64,000 bases of DNA, from positions 103,727,228-103,791,227 of the forward strand of contig NC_133123.1 in the NCBI RefSeq assembly GCF_033568475.1, written 5' to 3'. This stretch comes from Henckelia pumila (taxonomy: Eukaryota > Streptophyta > Magnoliopsida > Lamiales > Gesneriaceae). Positions 23,957 through 36,031 of this stretch are shown here, piece after piece; position 1 is the stretch's first letter, and each line of letters begins with the position of its first letter. Below the pieces are notes generated by a model that saw only the letters and a list, made by a program, of their open reading frames with translations, ran no database searches and was not told the origin of the DNA. A program made the translations under genes and the position numbers.

Positions 23957-25051
23957 TGGGATCCGAAATTCATTTTCCTGGCACCTCTCTCCTCTCTTCT
24001 CTCTCGATTCCTAGGCCTTCTAACTCAGATCTAGGGAGATCTAGGCGTCCTATGGGGAATCCGGAAGTAACATAGCGATCTCGGCGTTGTAGCGGAGCTG
24101 TGGCCTAGCTTTGAGGCAAGCAACAGCAAAGGGCTAACGACGGACACAGGTATAGCTTTGGCTTTCGAAAAATATTTAGGAGTATAGAATAGCTTAGTTA
24201 AGGCTTTTAGAGCTTAATTATTGATGCATGGTAAATTGCATTGTAGTAGCAGTAGAATGGACTAGTAGGCTTGGAGTCTAGACCAGCGAAGCTAGGTTTT
24301 GACCAGCAGTATTAGATGTACGTAAGTATTGACCGAGATAGCCGGCATGATATATTTGCATGTATGTTGCATGAGTATGTGCTATATGTTTTTATCATGT
24401 TTTAGCATGTTTTTACCGCCTTAGCACATGCATGATTTTACGTGTGACTGCATCCGGAGAGATGTGAGTCATTGACAGTCTCCATAAGGGAACAGTGATC
24501 TCATGTTGGACTTGATTTAAGTATGACAGTTTCCATATGGGACTTGTATCTTGTTTTAGATTCGGGTCAGGATGGGGTTGGCTCAGCCCTGATATAGAAT
24601 ATACGAGTACCCCACGGAGTCGCTCTCTAGCTAGTACTGTATATTCCTGGCACCATGAGAAAGTGTTTTACCTGGGATTTTAAAATCATATGTGTTCGCG
24701 TATTTGTACATATATAATTGCTTATGTATTGAGCGTTGTCGCTCACGTTCATGTGTTTGGGTATTGTGGTGTACCTTGTGGCGGGGCAGGTTTGAGGCTA
24801 GACGGTCCAAGCGGCTTTCAGCAGGATTGATGATCCGAGAGTGTGATATTTTAGAGGGTAGGAATTTGTTTACCCTGAACCTTCGATTGGGTTGTATAAT
24901 GGTATTTATAAACTTTTATTATCGTCGGTTGTATTCTGTCGATTGAATTTGTTGTATTTTAAATTATCCGCTCCTTATGCTTTTAATATATTATTGCATG
25001 CGCTAATAACTCTGATTAGATAGTGGATCCGGGTAGGGTTACTACACTTTT

Positions 25052-25063
25052 TGGTATCAGAGC
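25052..25063 (+). promoter_or_regulatory. Primer-binding site, gypsy A
   Basis: TGGTATCAGAGC lies five bases after the LTR end and fits initiator methionine tRNA. Confidence 0.93.
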
Positions 25064-25122
25064 GCATTGCACTGGGAATTTCGTAAAAGCGGATTAAGTA
25101 ATTATCTGTTCTTATGCAACAG

Positions 25123-26229
25123 ATGGCAGATTACGATGAGAACCACGATAGCGGAGGCGGCGATCGATGGGGCGATCTGAATGATCATAGACGTCGTCGA
25201 GGTCAGCATGAGGAGCGCAAAATATTGAGCATGAACATATTTAAGGAGGTTAGCCCGAAGCCCGTGACAGGTGGTGAGACGCCTGAGGAGGCTGAGGATT
25301 GGCTCGAGAGGATGGAGCAGTGTTTTCAGGAGTTCCGTTGCACAGACGAGGATAAGATGGAGATTCTTGCCTTTATGCTTGAGGGTCGAGCGAGGAAGTT
25401 GTGGAGATCTACTTCCGCACCATTCATAGCAGCGAGAGGAGTAGCTACGTGGGGCGAGTTCCGTACAGATTATCAGAGACTGTATTTTCCTTCAGCTCTC
25501 CGACAGGCGAAAACCAGTGAGTTACTGAGTCTGCGACAGGGTACGATGACGATTGAGGAGTACCAGCAGAAGTTCTTTGATCTGCTATCTTATTGTCCTC
25601 ACATTTCTGATAGTTCTATAGTGAAGTACGACCATTTCCTTCAGGGTCTAAACCCTGAGATTCATCGGATGGTTGCGGTGGGCAGTGATATGACCTACGA
25701 GGACTTGGTGGACTGTTGTCGCCAAGCAGAGGACAATATTCGGAGGAACAGGGGACTCTTCTCTTCTTCTTCCAGACCAACGAGTTCTAGTCCTTTGGGT
25801 CCGAAGGGTCAGTCTTTTAAGAAGACATGAGGTGCTTCTTCTTCTTCATCTGGATCCGGCGGAGTGCATCGTTTTGGTGGACAAAGACCAAACCGATGTA
25901 GTCACTGCAGACGCAGGCATCCTCCAGGACAGTGTGGTCGATCGACCAGTGCATGTTTTCAGTGTGGACAAGAGGGTCACATGAAGAGGGATTGTCCGAT
26001 GCTGATTGGAGCAGCGGTTGGTTCATGAGGTTCTCAGGCATCTGTTCAGCCACCTCAGTATCAACAGCCACCTTATCAGCAGCAGTATTCGTAGCAGCGT
26101 CAGCAGCCGCAGCAGTCTCAGCGGCAGCCTGCTCAGACTCCTTCTCGGGGTCATTATTATTTGCGGCCACGTGCCTAGGGTCAAGTCTTTGCGCTTAACT
26201 AGGAACAGGCAGAGGCTGACAGTGATCGG
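25123..26229 (+). pseudogene. Gypsy A gag (capsid and nucleocapsid), five in-frame stops
   Basis: The start MADYDENHDSGGGDRW is preferred to an ATG three codons earlier because gypsy C gag begins MANRDD at the matching place. Residues about 40-205 form the retrotransposon gag (capsid) domain with PEEAEDWLERMEQCF, ATWGEF and EYQQKFFDLLSYCP. A zinc knuckle CFQCGQEGHMKRDC (CX2CX4HX4C) is read near 25957-25998, preceded by a CSHC...HPPGQC segment, so RNA binding was intact before decay. Stops at 25828, 26026, 26092, 26176 and 26200 are all in one frame without any frameshift, and the frame runs straight into protease. Confidence 0.92.
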
Positions 26230-26870
26230 ATGATCGCAGGTACCTGTAGTTTATGTGGTTTTCCTGCATATGTTTTGATTGATACTGGTGCATCACATTA
26301 TTTCGTATCAGCACATTTTGCTAAGAAGTATAATTTGCCATTTATTCCTTTAGACGGCTTGCTAGTAGTTTCTACTCCTATGGGTAGCGAGGTCTTAGCC
26401 AAGCGTCTAGTCGTGGGTTGTATTTTGGATTTCGAGGGGCACCAGCTTAGTGCTAACCTGATGGTTCTAGCTATGGAGGATTTCGATTGTATCATTGGGA
26501 TAGATATCTTGACTATCTACCGCGCGATAGTGGATTTCTATCAGAGATTTGTTCAGTTTCGACCAGAGGATGATGAGTCTTGGTATTTCTATGGTGAGGG
26601 AGCGCGACCCCCGATGCCAGTGGTTTCTGCTCTAAAAGCCCGGCGCGCTTTAGAGTCTGGCGGGGAAGGCTACCTTATCTATGCCATTGACGCATCCTTA
26701 GGGGAACCAGATATCCGGGAGATACCAGTGGTTCGTGATTTTCCAAATGTGTTTCCGGAGGAGATTCCAGGCTTGCCACCAGTGAGGGAGATCGAGTTTG
26801 GCATTGAGTTACTGCCAGGGACTGCACCGATTTCCAGAGCTCCTTACCGTTTAGCACCATCAGAGAATGA
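26230..26870 (+). pseudogene. Gypsy A protease and linker
   Basis: This continues the gag frame. The aspartic protease active site is intact as VLIDTGASHYFVSAHF (near 26270-26318), with DCIIGIDIL as the second family motif. After it come the linker blocks GARPPMPVVSAL and VVRDFPNVFPEEIPGLPPVRE that lead into reverse transcriptase. An extra A near 26870 shifts the frame. Confidence 0.9.
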
Positions 26871-27985
26871 AAGAGCTGCAGAAGCAATTGCAAGATCTTC
26901 TTGATAAGGGCTATATTCGACCCAGTGTTTCACCATGGGGAGCCCCAGTGTTGTTTGTCAAGAAGAAGGATAGTTCGATGCGGTTGTGTATCGATTACCG
27001 TCAGTTGAATCAAGTGACAGTGAAGAATAAGCATCCTCTTTCGTGGATATATGATCTCTTTGATCAGTTGCAGGGTACTTCTGTCTATTCGTAGATTTAT
27101 CTTCGGTCTGGGTATCATCAGTTGCGAGTTCGGCAGAAGGATGTTCCTAAGACAGGATTTCGTACACGGTATGGACACTATGAGTTTCTAGTGATGCTGT
27201 TTGGTCTGACGAATGCTCCAGCTATTTTATGGATATGATGAACATAGTGTTCCGCAAATTTTTGGATAAGTTCGTGGTAGTGTTTAGTGTTCATCGATGA
27301 TATCTTGGTTTATTCTCGCAGCATGGATGAACATGCCTATCATCTATACACTGTACTCCAAGTTCTGAGAGAGAGGCAGTTGTATGCGAAGTTGAGTAAG
27401 TGTGACTTCTGGATTGACCGAGTTGTATTCCTTGGTCATGTCATTTCTCAGGAGGGCGTATCTGTTGACCCTAGCAAGACAGATGCTATTCTGAATTGGT
27501 CGCGTCCGACTACAGCTTCTGAGATTCGTAGTTTCCTTGGTTTGGCAGGATACTATCGGCGTTTTGTAGAGAATTTCTCTCAGATAGATAGGCCTTTGAC
27601 ACAGTTGACGAAGAAAGATGCTTTTTTCGTGTGGTCTGATGCTTGTGAAGACAGTTTCCGTGAGTTGAGACGTCGGTTGACGACAACTCCAGTTCTAGCT
27701 TTGCCGTCTGGATCAGGTGGGTTTGTAGTCTACACTGATGCTTCTCTCCAGGGTTTGGGGTGCGTGTTGACTCAGAATAACCACATGATCGCGTATGCTT
27801 CCAGACAATTGAAAACTCACAAGGAAAACTATCCCGTACAAGATCTAGAGCTTGCAGCCATTGTCTTTGCTCTGAAGATATGGCGTCACTATTTGTACAG
27901 AGAAAGATTCGAGATCTTCACCGACCATAAGAGTTTGAAGTATCCGTTCAATCAGGCAGAGTTGAAGATGCGGTAGCGTCGTTGG
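26867..27985 (+). pseudogene. Gypsy A reverse transcriptase and RNase H, broken
   Basis: Motifs in order: [25 protein letters not shown], then TAG at 27092 where the family has Lys before the first catalytic Asp block, and that Asp itself reads Tyr. A one-base loss occurs near 27229 in the NAPAIF motif and a 7-bp duplication near 27282 restores frame; the catalytic FIDDILVYS follows. RNase H has [12 protein letters not shown] and [12 protein letters not shown] at 27974 ends this frame. This enzyme pair would copy the RNA into DNA within cytoplasmic particles. Confidence 0.92.
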
Positions 27986-29038
27986 ATGGATCTGTTGAAG
28001 GATTATGATTGTGAGATCAAGTACCATCCAGGTTCATCGAACCCCGTTGCTGATGCGCTTAGTCACAAGATCTATGTAAGTTCCCTTCGTACCAGTTCAG
28101 TTTCGAAGGCAGTGGAGGAGTGTTTTTCTTTGGGATTCACATTCCGTCATAAGAAAAAACAGCAAGGGATTCATGTTTCTTCTATGCTTGCAGAGCCAGC
28201 CTTGTATAGACGAATCCGGGAAGCTCAGAATTCTGACCTAAAGACTCAGAAGTTAGCCCGTTTGGCTGAAGGTGATAATACTTCCGGTTTTCATCTGCAA
28301 GGAGACGGTCTGTTGTGTCATTCTGGTCAAGTAGTGGTACCGGAGGATTCTACTTTGAGGGATGAGATCTTATCGCAAGCTCACCGCAGTCGATTCTCTG
28401 TACATCTGGGCAGCATGAAGATGTATAAGGATCTTTGCACTCGATTTTGGTGGAAAGGGATGAAGCGCAACGTTTATCAGTTTGTATCCCGATGCCTTGT
28501 GTGTCAGCAGGTCAAGGCAGAGTTTAGACAACCCGGAGGGTTACTTCATAGCTTAGAGATTCCTGATTGGAAGTGGGAGCATGTGACGATGGATTTTGTC
28601 ACCCACTTGCCTATGTCTTCCAGGAATTGTGATGCTATTTGGGTTGTCGTGGACCGATTATCGAAGTCAGCGCATTTTCTTCCCTATAACCGCGATTATA
28701 CCTTTGATAGGATGGCGCAATTGTATGTGCGGGAGATCGTTCGATTGCATGGAATTCCACTGAGCATTGTCAGTAATAGGGTTCCGAGATTCACCTCGAG
28801 ATTCTGGGGTAGTTTCCAGCGAGCCCTTGGTACTACTTTGATCTTGAGTACGGCATATCATCTAGAGACGGATGGACAGTCCAAACGTACTATTCGCACT
28901 TTGGAGGATATGCTTCGCGCAGCGGTGATGGATTTTGGTCCAGCGTGGCATTATCATTTACCATTGGTGGAGTTCGCTTATAACAATAGTTACCATCGCA
29001 GCATTGGCATGGCACCATTTGAGGCTCTTTATGGATGA
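27986..29038 (+). pseudogene. Gypsy A RNase H end and integrase, catalytic residues lost
   Basis: The frame opens with the end of RNase H (YHPGSSNPVADALSHK). Integrase has the HHCC zinc region (HRSRFSVHLG ... CLVCQQVK) and the core. The first Asp is kept in MDFVTHLP. The second sits in SIVSNRVPRF, where Asn (AAT, 28775) replaces the catalytic Asp and Val the next one. The Glu position reads Lys (AAA, 28883) in DGQSKRTIRTLED. It ends at TGA (29036), in the ALYG(R) motif, a CGA to TGA change. Confidence 0.93.
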
Positions 29039-29624
29039 CGTTTTCGTACCCCTCTGTTTTGGGACGAAGTTTGCAAGCGTCAGGTTAAGGGTCCTCAGAT
29101 AATTCAGCAGATGACTGATGAAGTGGAGTTGATCCGACGCAGGATTAAGGCGGCCAGGATCGACAGGCTAGCTACGCGAACACTCACGGAGGCCGTTACA
29201 CTTCAAGGTAGGAGAGCATGTATTCTTGTGTGTGTCACCTTTCTGGAAGGTGATGAGGTTTGGTCGCAAGGGTAAGCTGACACCGAGATTTATTGGTCCT
29301 TTTGAGATTCTCGATAAGGTTGGGGTCGTGGCTTATCGTCTGCCATTGCCACCAGATCTTTCAGGGATCCATGATGTGTTCTATGTGTCCTTGTTGAGAC
29401 AGTACGTGACGGATGAGTCGCATATTTTGCATCCGACCGAGGTGCAATTAGATCAGGATCTGTCGTATGTGGAGAGACCCCTACGGATTCTAGACAGGAA
29501 AGAAAAAGTTCTTCGTAACAAGCACATACACTTGGTGATGGTGCAGTGGCAACGTAGAGGTACAGAGGAGGCTACTTGGGAGATGGAAAGCCGGATGCGA
29601 GCCGAGCATTCAGAGTTGTTTTGA
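29039..29624 (+). pseudogene. Gypsy A integrase C-terminus and chromodomain-like tail
   Basis: The integrase C-terminal half continues with FRTPLFWDE, then a deletion/frameshift near 29170-29225. An open frame from 29226 has MRFGRKGKLTPRFIGPFEIL (GPF/Y module), SGIHDVFYVSLLRQYV, and the tail VMVQWQRRGTEEATWE with RAEHSELF, the chromodomain-like module of this group. In working relatives the module steers insertion to marked chromatin. Confidence 0.9.
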
Positions 29625-29744
29625 TGTTTTGTACTTTTCTTTGTAGGAAAAATTTTTACTTTGTAATGTTCAGTTGTAAAAAAGAACATTCGTGTTATGT
29701 TCTGTACTTTTCCTCTGACTTTAATTTCGAGGACAAAATTTCTT

Positions 29745-29757
29745 AAGTGGGGGAGAA
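29745..29757 (+). promoter_or_regulatory. Polypurine tract, gypsy A
   Basis: AAGTGGGGGAGAA directly precedes the TG of the 3' LTR. Confidence 0.9.
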
Positions 29758-31212
29758 TGTAGTGACCCATGTCCAGAATTTATGATTAATGAGTAACTAA
29801 TCATGTGATCATGTTTAAAATTAGTAAAACATGATTAAAGAGTTTCCAAAAGGCTCTAAGGAGTCCAAAAATGGATCCGAAACACTCAAAAATGGTCGGG
29901 AAGGTTCCGAGGGTTCGGATGGTTCGGAGGCTCCGAACTGGATAGAAGGATCCAAACCTAAGATCAGAGGATCCAAACTCGGATCGAAGGCTCCGAAGAT
30001 AATGCATCATGGGTGACGTCATTGATGGGACTTCGGGGGATCCGAAGTCAGGATCGGGGGCTTCGAACAAGAACGGAGGCTCCAAAGTCAAGAACGGAGG
30101 ATCCGAAGTCGAGTTCGGACGGCCCGAACTGTGGCTATAAATAGGGGATCCAAAATTCAATTTCCTGGCACCTCTCTCCTCTCTTCTCTCTCGATTACTA
30201 GGCCTTATAACTCAGATCTAGGGAGATCTAAGCGTCTTATGGGGAATCCGGAAGTAGCATAGCGATCCCGACGTTGTAGCGGATCTGTGGCCTAGCTTTG
30301 AGGCAAGCGACAGCAAAGCGCTAACGACGGACGCAGTTATAGCTTTGGCTTCCGAAAAATATTTAGGAGTATAGAATAGCTTAGTTAAGGCTTTTAGAGC
30401 TTAATTATTGATGCATGGGAAATTGCATTGTAGTAGCAGTCGACTGGACTAGTAGGTTTAGAGTCTAGACCAGCAATATTAGAGGTACGTAAGTACTGAC
30501 CAAGATAGCCGACATGATATATTTGCATGTATGTTGCATGAGTATGTGGTATATGTTTTATCATGTTTTAGCATGTTTTTACCGCCTTAGCACATGCATG
30601 ATTTTACGTGTGACTGTATCCGGAGAGATGTGAGTCATTGATAGTATTCATAAGGGAACAGTGATCTCATGTTGGACTCGAGTCAGGTATGACAGTTTCC
30701 ATATAGGACTTGTATCCTATTTTGGATTCGGGTCAGGATGGGGTTGGCTCAGCCCTGATATATAATATACGAGTACCCCGCGGAGTCGCTCTCTAGCCGG
30801 TACTGTATATTCCTGGCGCCATGAGCAAGTGTTTTACCTGGGATTTTAAAATCATTTGTGTGCGCATATTTGTACATATATCATTGCTTATGTATTGAGC
30901 GTTGTCGCTCACGCCCCTATGTTTGGGTATTGTGGTGTACCTTGTGGTGGGGCAGGTTTGAGGCTGGACGGTCCAAGTGGCTCTCAGCAGGATTGAGGAT
31001 CTGAGAGTGTGAGATTTTAGAGGGTAGGGATTTGTTTACCCTGAACCTTCGATTGGATTGTATAATGGTATTTATACACTTTTATTATCGTCGGTTGTAT
31101 TCTACCGATTGGATTTGTTGTATTTTAAATTATCCGCTCCTTATGCTTTTAATATATTATTGCATGCCTAATTAACTCTGATTAGATAGTGGATCCGGGT
31201 AGGGTCAATACA
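29758..31212 (+). repeat. Gypsy A 3' LTR (1455 bp)
   Basis: The LTR begins TGTAGTGACCC and ends GGGTCAATACA. It is colinear with the 5' copy; the palindrome array at 29898-30128 is shorter, and a block near 24285-24305 of the 5' copy is missing. Many differences are C/T or G/A. Confidence 0.95.
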
Positions 31213-31299
31213 ATGATTAAATAAAATAAAATACTTAAAATTCATTTAAAATTTTATTAATAAATCATGAATAGATTTATGAATTTTTCGGGTATTTCA

Positions 31300-32977
31300 C
31301 CTACTAACATCTCTTGGGACTTAACACACACACCTAGGCAGCCCTCAACCACACTTCAATCCAACATTTCGAAAATAAGCATGAACATGCACACAAATGC
31401 ATTAAACTCTTGAACAACCAATGAAGCCAATGAAAATCAATGAAATACTCATAACACACTTCAATCTCAGCCCAAACACCATATAAATTTCGAATTTTAG
31501 GGCATGCATACTTCTGAAAATTTGAATTTCACAATATGCATTCACAACACTTCATGTCTCCAATCACAATTACCATGCAACTCCTTAAACTTCATGCTCA
31601 ACCAATTTTCAAAAATAACATAATTCTTTGCTGAAAAATGACAAAAACCGAAACCCTAGCTTGCAAAATACATGACCATTTCGAAAATTAACAAGAAAAA
31701 TAGAACAAGGGATTAAATAGCAAGCTTGGGGCCAAAGGGAAGCCATACTTGCCTTGATTTGCCAAAAACTTAAAGGAAAAGGGATGAACTCAAGGGGGAG
31801 TGGAGCGATTAGCAGCTAGCTTGGACCTTCCTAGTGCTCCTCTGGCAACGGCGGTGGTGGTGGAGGGCGGCGGCGGCTGGAAAAATGAGAAGGGAGGGGT
31901 GGCCGAACAAGAGAGAAGAAATGGGGAGGAAGAAATGAATGGGAGGCGGCTAATTGGTTTAGGAGGGGCTAGGGTTTCATTTTTGATTTGTTTTGGGTTT
32001 TAGAATTTGAGTGTTAGGTGTACATGTGTGTGTAAGTATAGGTGTAAGTATGCAAAAATAGGTGTGTGTGTTGCTTTAAAAGTACAACTAAAAATACTAC
32101 TATTTTTGCTTACTAAACTTACACTTATAAAATACCTAAGTTTAAAAAAAACCCAAATTAAACTATTCAATTGGAATTTACTAGTCCGGGTCTAAGAAAA
32201 TTCCAACTTTTAAAAAAGTTAAAGAATAAGCTCAAGAATGCGATAAAACTGATTTTTGACACACGGAAACTTCTAAAATCAAACTTTCATCTAATTCTTC
32301 TCTTTCTCTCAACTTATAAATCTAGAAATAAAATCTTGGAATTTATTCGCCGAAATCCACCATCGCCGTATGCCGGAACTGGAAGTCACTGAACTCAAGA
32401 ATCTCAAAAATAAATAACTTAAATATTTGAGCAACTTAAACTTTAAAGAAAACTTAAGCAATTAAATCCAAGCAATTAAAATCAACTCTTTAAATATTTT
32501 GATGTCACAGCGATTAATGTAATATTTAAATAATAACAGAGCGATTAAAAAAAAAATTTAAACAAACTAAACGAATGTTTAAAAGCAATTTAAATAAATA
32601 CACAAGCGATATAAAAACCTTTAAAATGATTTGGACAGATAAAAGAATTTAAATAAATAAGCTGGACATTTAAAATCATTTAAATGAATAAACTAAAAAA
32701 TTAAAATCATTTAAATAAGCAAGCTTATACCTTTAAAATATTTAAAATAAATAAGTTGCACAATAAAATTATTTTGACAAATAAACTTAAACAATTAAAA
32801 GCATTAATTAAATATTTAATAAAATAAAATCATTTGAATAAATAATTAATATTTTATTAGCATCCAATTCAAATAAAAAATTAAAATCAATTAAAATTAA
32901 AAATAATAATAATCCTAATATTTATTTTTATTAAATCTAATGCATGCGATTTAGTAGATTGGAATTTAGGTGCTACA
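31300..32977 (-). repeat. LARD-2 3' LTR, proximal piece
   Basis: The piece matches 37869-39537 and ends in TGCTACA, the reverse of TGTAGCA, beside the polypurine tract. The open frame 31800-32003 is a Gly-rich GGCGGCGG stretch of the LTR and is not a gene. Confidence 0.93.
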
Positions 32978-35900
32978 ATTCCTTCCTCCCTTAAATGGAA
33001 TTTCGTCCTCGAAATTCAAGACTTACTAACTAGATCCAGATTCAAACAACCACGTCAACACTAAATTTTCTAATGCTGCCCCATTTGAGTTGACCCAAAT
33101 CAGCTTTTGCTGCGTACTCTGATGCCTACTGGTATCTATATCATCAAGGATCTGACTAACTCTTACTGCAACATATATTCACAATTCTTATTTGTTTTCA
33201 AATGATTGTATCCTAAGAGAGATTTCAAATAACTGCTCCAATGTGACTTTAAAAGTTTTAATTCCCCACCTAAAGTCCTAAAATATCCGATACTTTCCTT
33301 AGTTTGATGACCTTAAATCCCTAATCACAGCTTCAAGCAGTAGAGTCCGCAAAACCAATAAATAATTTATGTCGATCTTTCCCATAATTAAAGGCTTTCT
33401 CACAACGAGAATATGTTCAAACGATAAAACAAGTTACGAATCTCCTTAAAATCACATAAGGACCGACAAAATGAATTAATTTCCTTTTTATACCCAAATC
33501 AATAACATTACGGAACAATGATACCTTCAAGGATAATTTAATAACCAAATCGAAATTCTAAAGGCATACGCCACTTATTATCAGTGTTATTCTTAATGCT
33601 CATGGACTATGCTTGATCCCTTATTAGTTACCACAACTCACAAAGCTTCTACGGACGATTAAAAATTTTCTTAAGCGACGGCTCTAGTTCAGCTAACCTT
33701 CAAGTGGAACAAATGACTTTTCTCAACTTAGTTTTGATTGACCCATGTCTATAAATAAATCTAATTAATCCTTGAAAGGAAGCATAACCATAAAATCCAT
33801 TGTTGTTCAATTTCAAGATATTATCCAATTACGTAAAGAATCTAAATGGGCAAATAAACAGATCACAATCATTCATTCACCAATTCATACTTTCGTCTCT
33901 TGAGCATTCTTGATTCTACCAAAAGTTGAAATTCTTAGTTAAAATTTTTCAACGGATTCTACCACATTTTCTATCCCAGACACAACGACTAAGGATTCCA
34001 TATTTACCCTTGATGCCAAAATATACCACGAGCTATTATCCTTTTATGGAATTAGATCATCTCTAAGTACCGAATAATCCTTACATATAGCACGAAAGAA
34101 TTCCTCAAACTTCTAGTTAAATCGACAGCAGGTCTGGAAATTCAAAAAAAATCTCAAATTATTATATGTACAATCTGAACTCATATTTCAAGAACTTAAT
34201 ATACAATTGGACACCTCGAAGAGTTGTAACCCGATTGTAAATGTTTCCACATTTTTCCTCCAGTACTTTAGTATTTCACCGATAAATAAATTTACAGTTT
34301 ATCCAAAAACTACCTGAATATTCTATTCATCATTCTGTGCCCATAGTTGATGCATTAGTCTTAGCGGTTGATACTCACAAAAGCTTAGAATGCAAATTTA
34401 AAGTACCTAAGAGTCTCTAGGGACAACTCTATTTCCCTATCTCAAGACTGATCACCCATTCAGCTTACCAAAGTTGTCTGTTAATAATAACGATTCTGCT
34501 TAAAATTGAAACAATCCATTCAATTAATTCACTACCTAGCAGTCTCCTCGCTAGAACTAGATATACTTGATAGTCGTCATTCCTCAGATCACAACGATAA
34601 CTTAGGATTTTATCTAGTATTAGTACTAAATCCCAACGGTTTAAACACTTACTAAGAGATTACGAGCCAATTCTCTACTCAATAAGTCGAAATAATAATT
34701 GAAATTATGATCCACCCAGACTCTCATCATGATGGATCATGAAAGGAAATAAAAATACAAGTAATGCTGCTTAATATGAAATGAAATAATGCAAGCATTA
34801 CAAACAAACGAGCTGAAAATAAAATCTAGATAAGTGAAAACAACTGACTCATAATTCAATTCTGGGGGTGAATGAATATTAATGGAGACTCCAAAAATAA
34901 TGAGTATGAGCCAACAAGATAACAAATCTCATGAGCTCTCACCCATGGGTAATGAAATCGTGCTTAAACAATCAAAGCACAATTAAGACAATCCGTGTGA
35001 CTTCAGTCAAGAGGAGTTCACACAAGTCAATAATCAGGGAAAACAACGGTTTTAAGGTAAAATCAGATGTCAGCCACACAACATAAGTAGATTACCAAAA
35101 AGACAACGCGAATCTTACTCACATCAACAGGTGGATCTAGAACAGAATAAAAATTTCAATAAGTGTGAAATATGAACAAGGTCTTGTCAAAAATTCAACT
35201 AATAACAAAGTAGAAGAATACAACATTGATTGATGTCATACGAATCCATAAATGAAAAAATTATGTGCAAAGAAATTTCGGATACTCGAAATTATTTGTT
35301 GCAATGGATATGAGCAAAAAAGAGGAAAAATAAATTAATGATCGGAATAATAGTTCATATAATTGAAAGGCTCAGAGTAACCGAATAACTATTTTCAAAA
35401 ATCTTATTGCCCATATAACAAAAGAAAAACTCAAGCCATCCATAATAATATAAAATAAAGTACGTATCTCAAGTTTTTGCACGGCTTCGATTCATTAACT
35501 AAACTGACAAAACATACATCTATCAATTTCTAAAAAAACTATGCACTTAGTTGTATCCGACAAATATTCATCCAAAAGAGAATAAATTACTACAAGGACA
35601 CATCAATTAATATCTCCAAATGCTCAAGTTTGATATTTTCAGCAAACTCCTACAATCCCATAAAAATTATTAACACTACCTGATAACTCAAAAACTTCCA
35701 CGTACTGTCTAAAACGGGAAGGAATATTGGTACGCCAACTCCGTTTAACTTGAAGTCGCATGCTATAAAAATAAACATTTGAATGGTACACTTAAAACTA
35801 CTAAAAGAAATTTTAAACAATAAAAACATTGAGCTACACATTTAAATAAATTAAGCATCTAGTTTGAAAATATTTTAAAAAGGATGACATCAAAACATTT

Positions 35901-36031
35901 AAAGTAATAGTCTCAAATGCGTCTATCATATAAAATTTCTTAAAACTTACAGACTTTGAGGCGAGACTTCTCGAGTTTCTTGCAACCGACAGTAGGCACA
36001 ACCCAAACCAGAACCTGGCTCTGATACCAAC
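32978..36031 (-). mobile_element. LARD-2 internal domain, non-coding
   Basis: Homologous to the LARD-1 internal domain in the same order, with a purine tract AAGGGAGGAAGGAAT (32992-32978) at one end and a primer site (TTGGTATCAGAGCC, 36030-36017) at the other. No gag or pol motif appears in six frames. Frames at 34737-34925 and 35650-35841 are short and hydrophobic by composition only. Confidence 0.85.
36017..36030 (-). promoter_or_regulatory. Primer-binding site, LARD-2
   Basis: Read on the minus strand it is TTGGTATCAGAGCC, directly after the LTR end GGTCGTTTCAG, as in LARD-1. Confidence 0.93.

Larger units (their letters stand above)
23515..25046 (+). repeat. Gypsy A 5' LTR (1532 bp)
   Basis: The LTR starts TGTAGTGACCCG and ends GGGTTACTACA. 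The palindrome array lies at 23655-23945, the TATA box at 23949-23956, and a GCTAACGACGGA block at about 24134. It is about 77 bp longer than the 3' copy, mainly because its palindrome array has more units. Confidence 0.95.
23515..31212 (+). mobile_element. Gypsy A: complete Ty3/gypsy chromovirus-type element, 7.7 kb
   Basis: The order is 5' LTR 23515-25046, primer site, gag, protease, reverse transcriptase/RNase H, integrase, chromodomain-like tail, polypurine tract and 3' LTR 29758-31212. LTR ends are TGTAGTGACCC and TACTACA (5') or AATACA (3'). ATGAT is duplicated at 23510-23514 and 31213-31217. Gene order, the tRNA-iMet primer site and the chromodomain-like tail point to the Tekay/Del group. 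It is dead: at least eight in-frame stops, three frameshifts and lost integrase residues. Confidence 0.95.
19946..31299 (-). mobile_element. LTR-E: probable solo LTR of about 3.65 kb, split by gypsy A
   Basis: Without gypsy A this is 19946-23514 joined to 31218-31299. On the minus strand it starts TGAAATACCCG and ends GGACGTCAC, flanked by CCTAC. No primer site, polypurine tract or coding motif is seen inside, so I read it as a solo LTR left by recombination. The end is CAC, not CA. Frames at 21061-21285, 22569-22775 and 22883-23251 are Pro/Ser-rich or featureless and are not called. A G-run lies at 23040-23054. Confidence 0.7.

Noticed and set aside
25817..26198. Ala-rich frames on both strands
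   Set aside because: They are shadows of the gypsy A gag nucleocapsid region, which has a zinc knuckle in the true frame.
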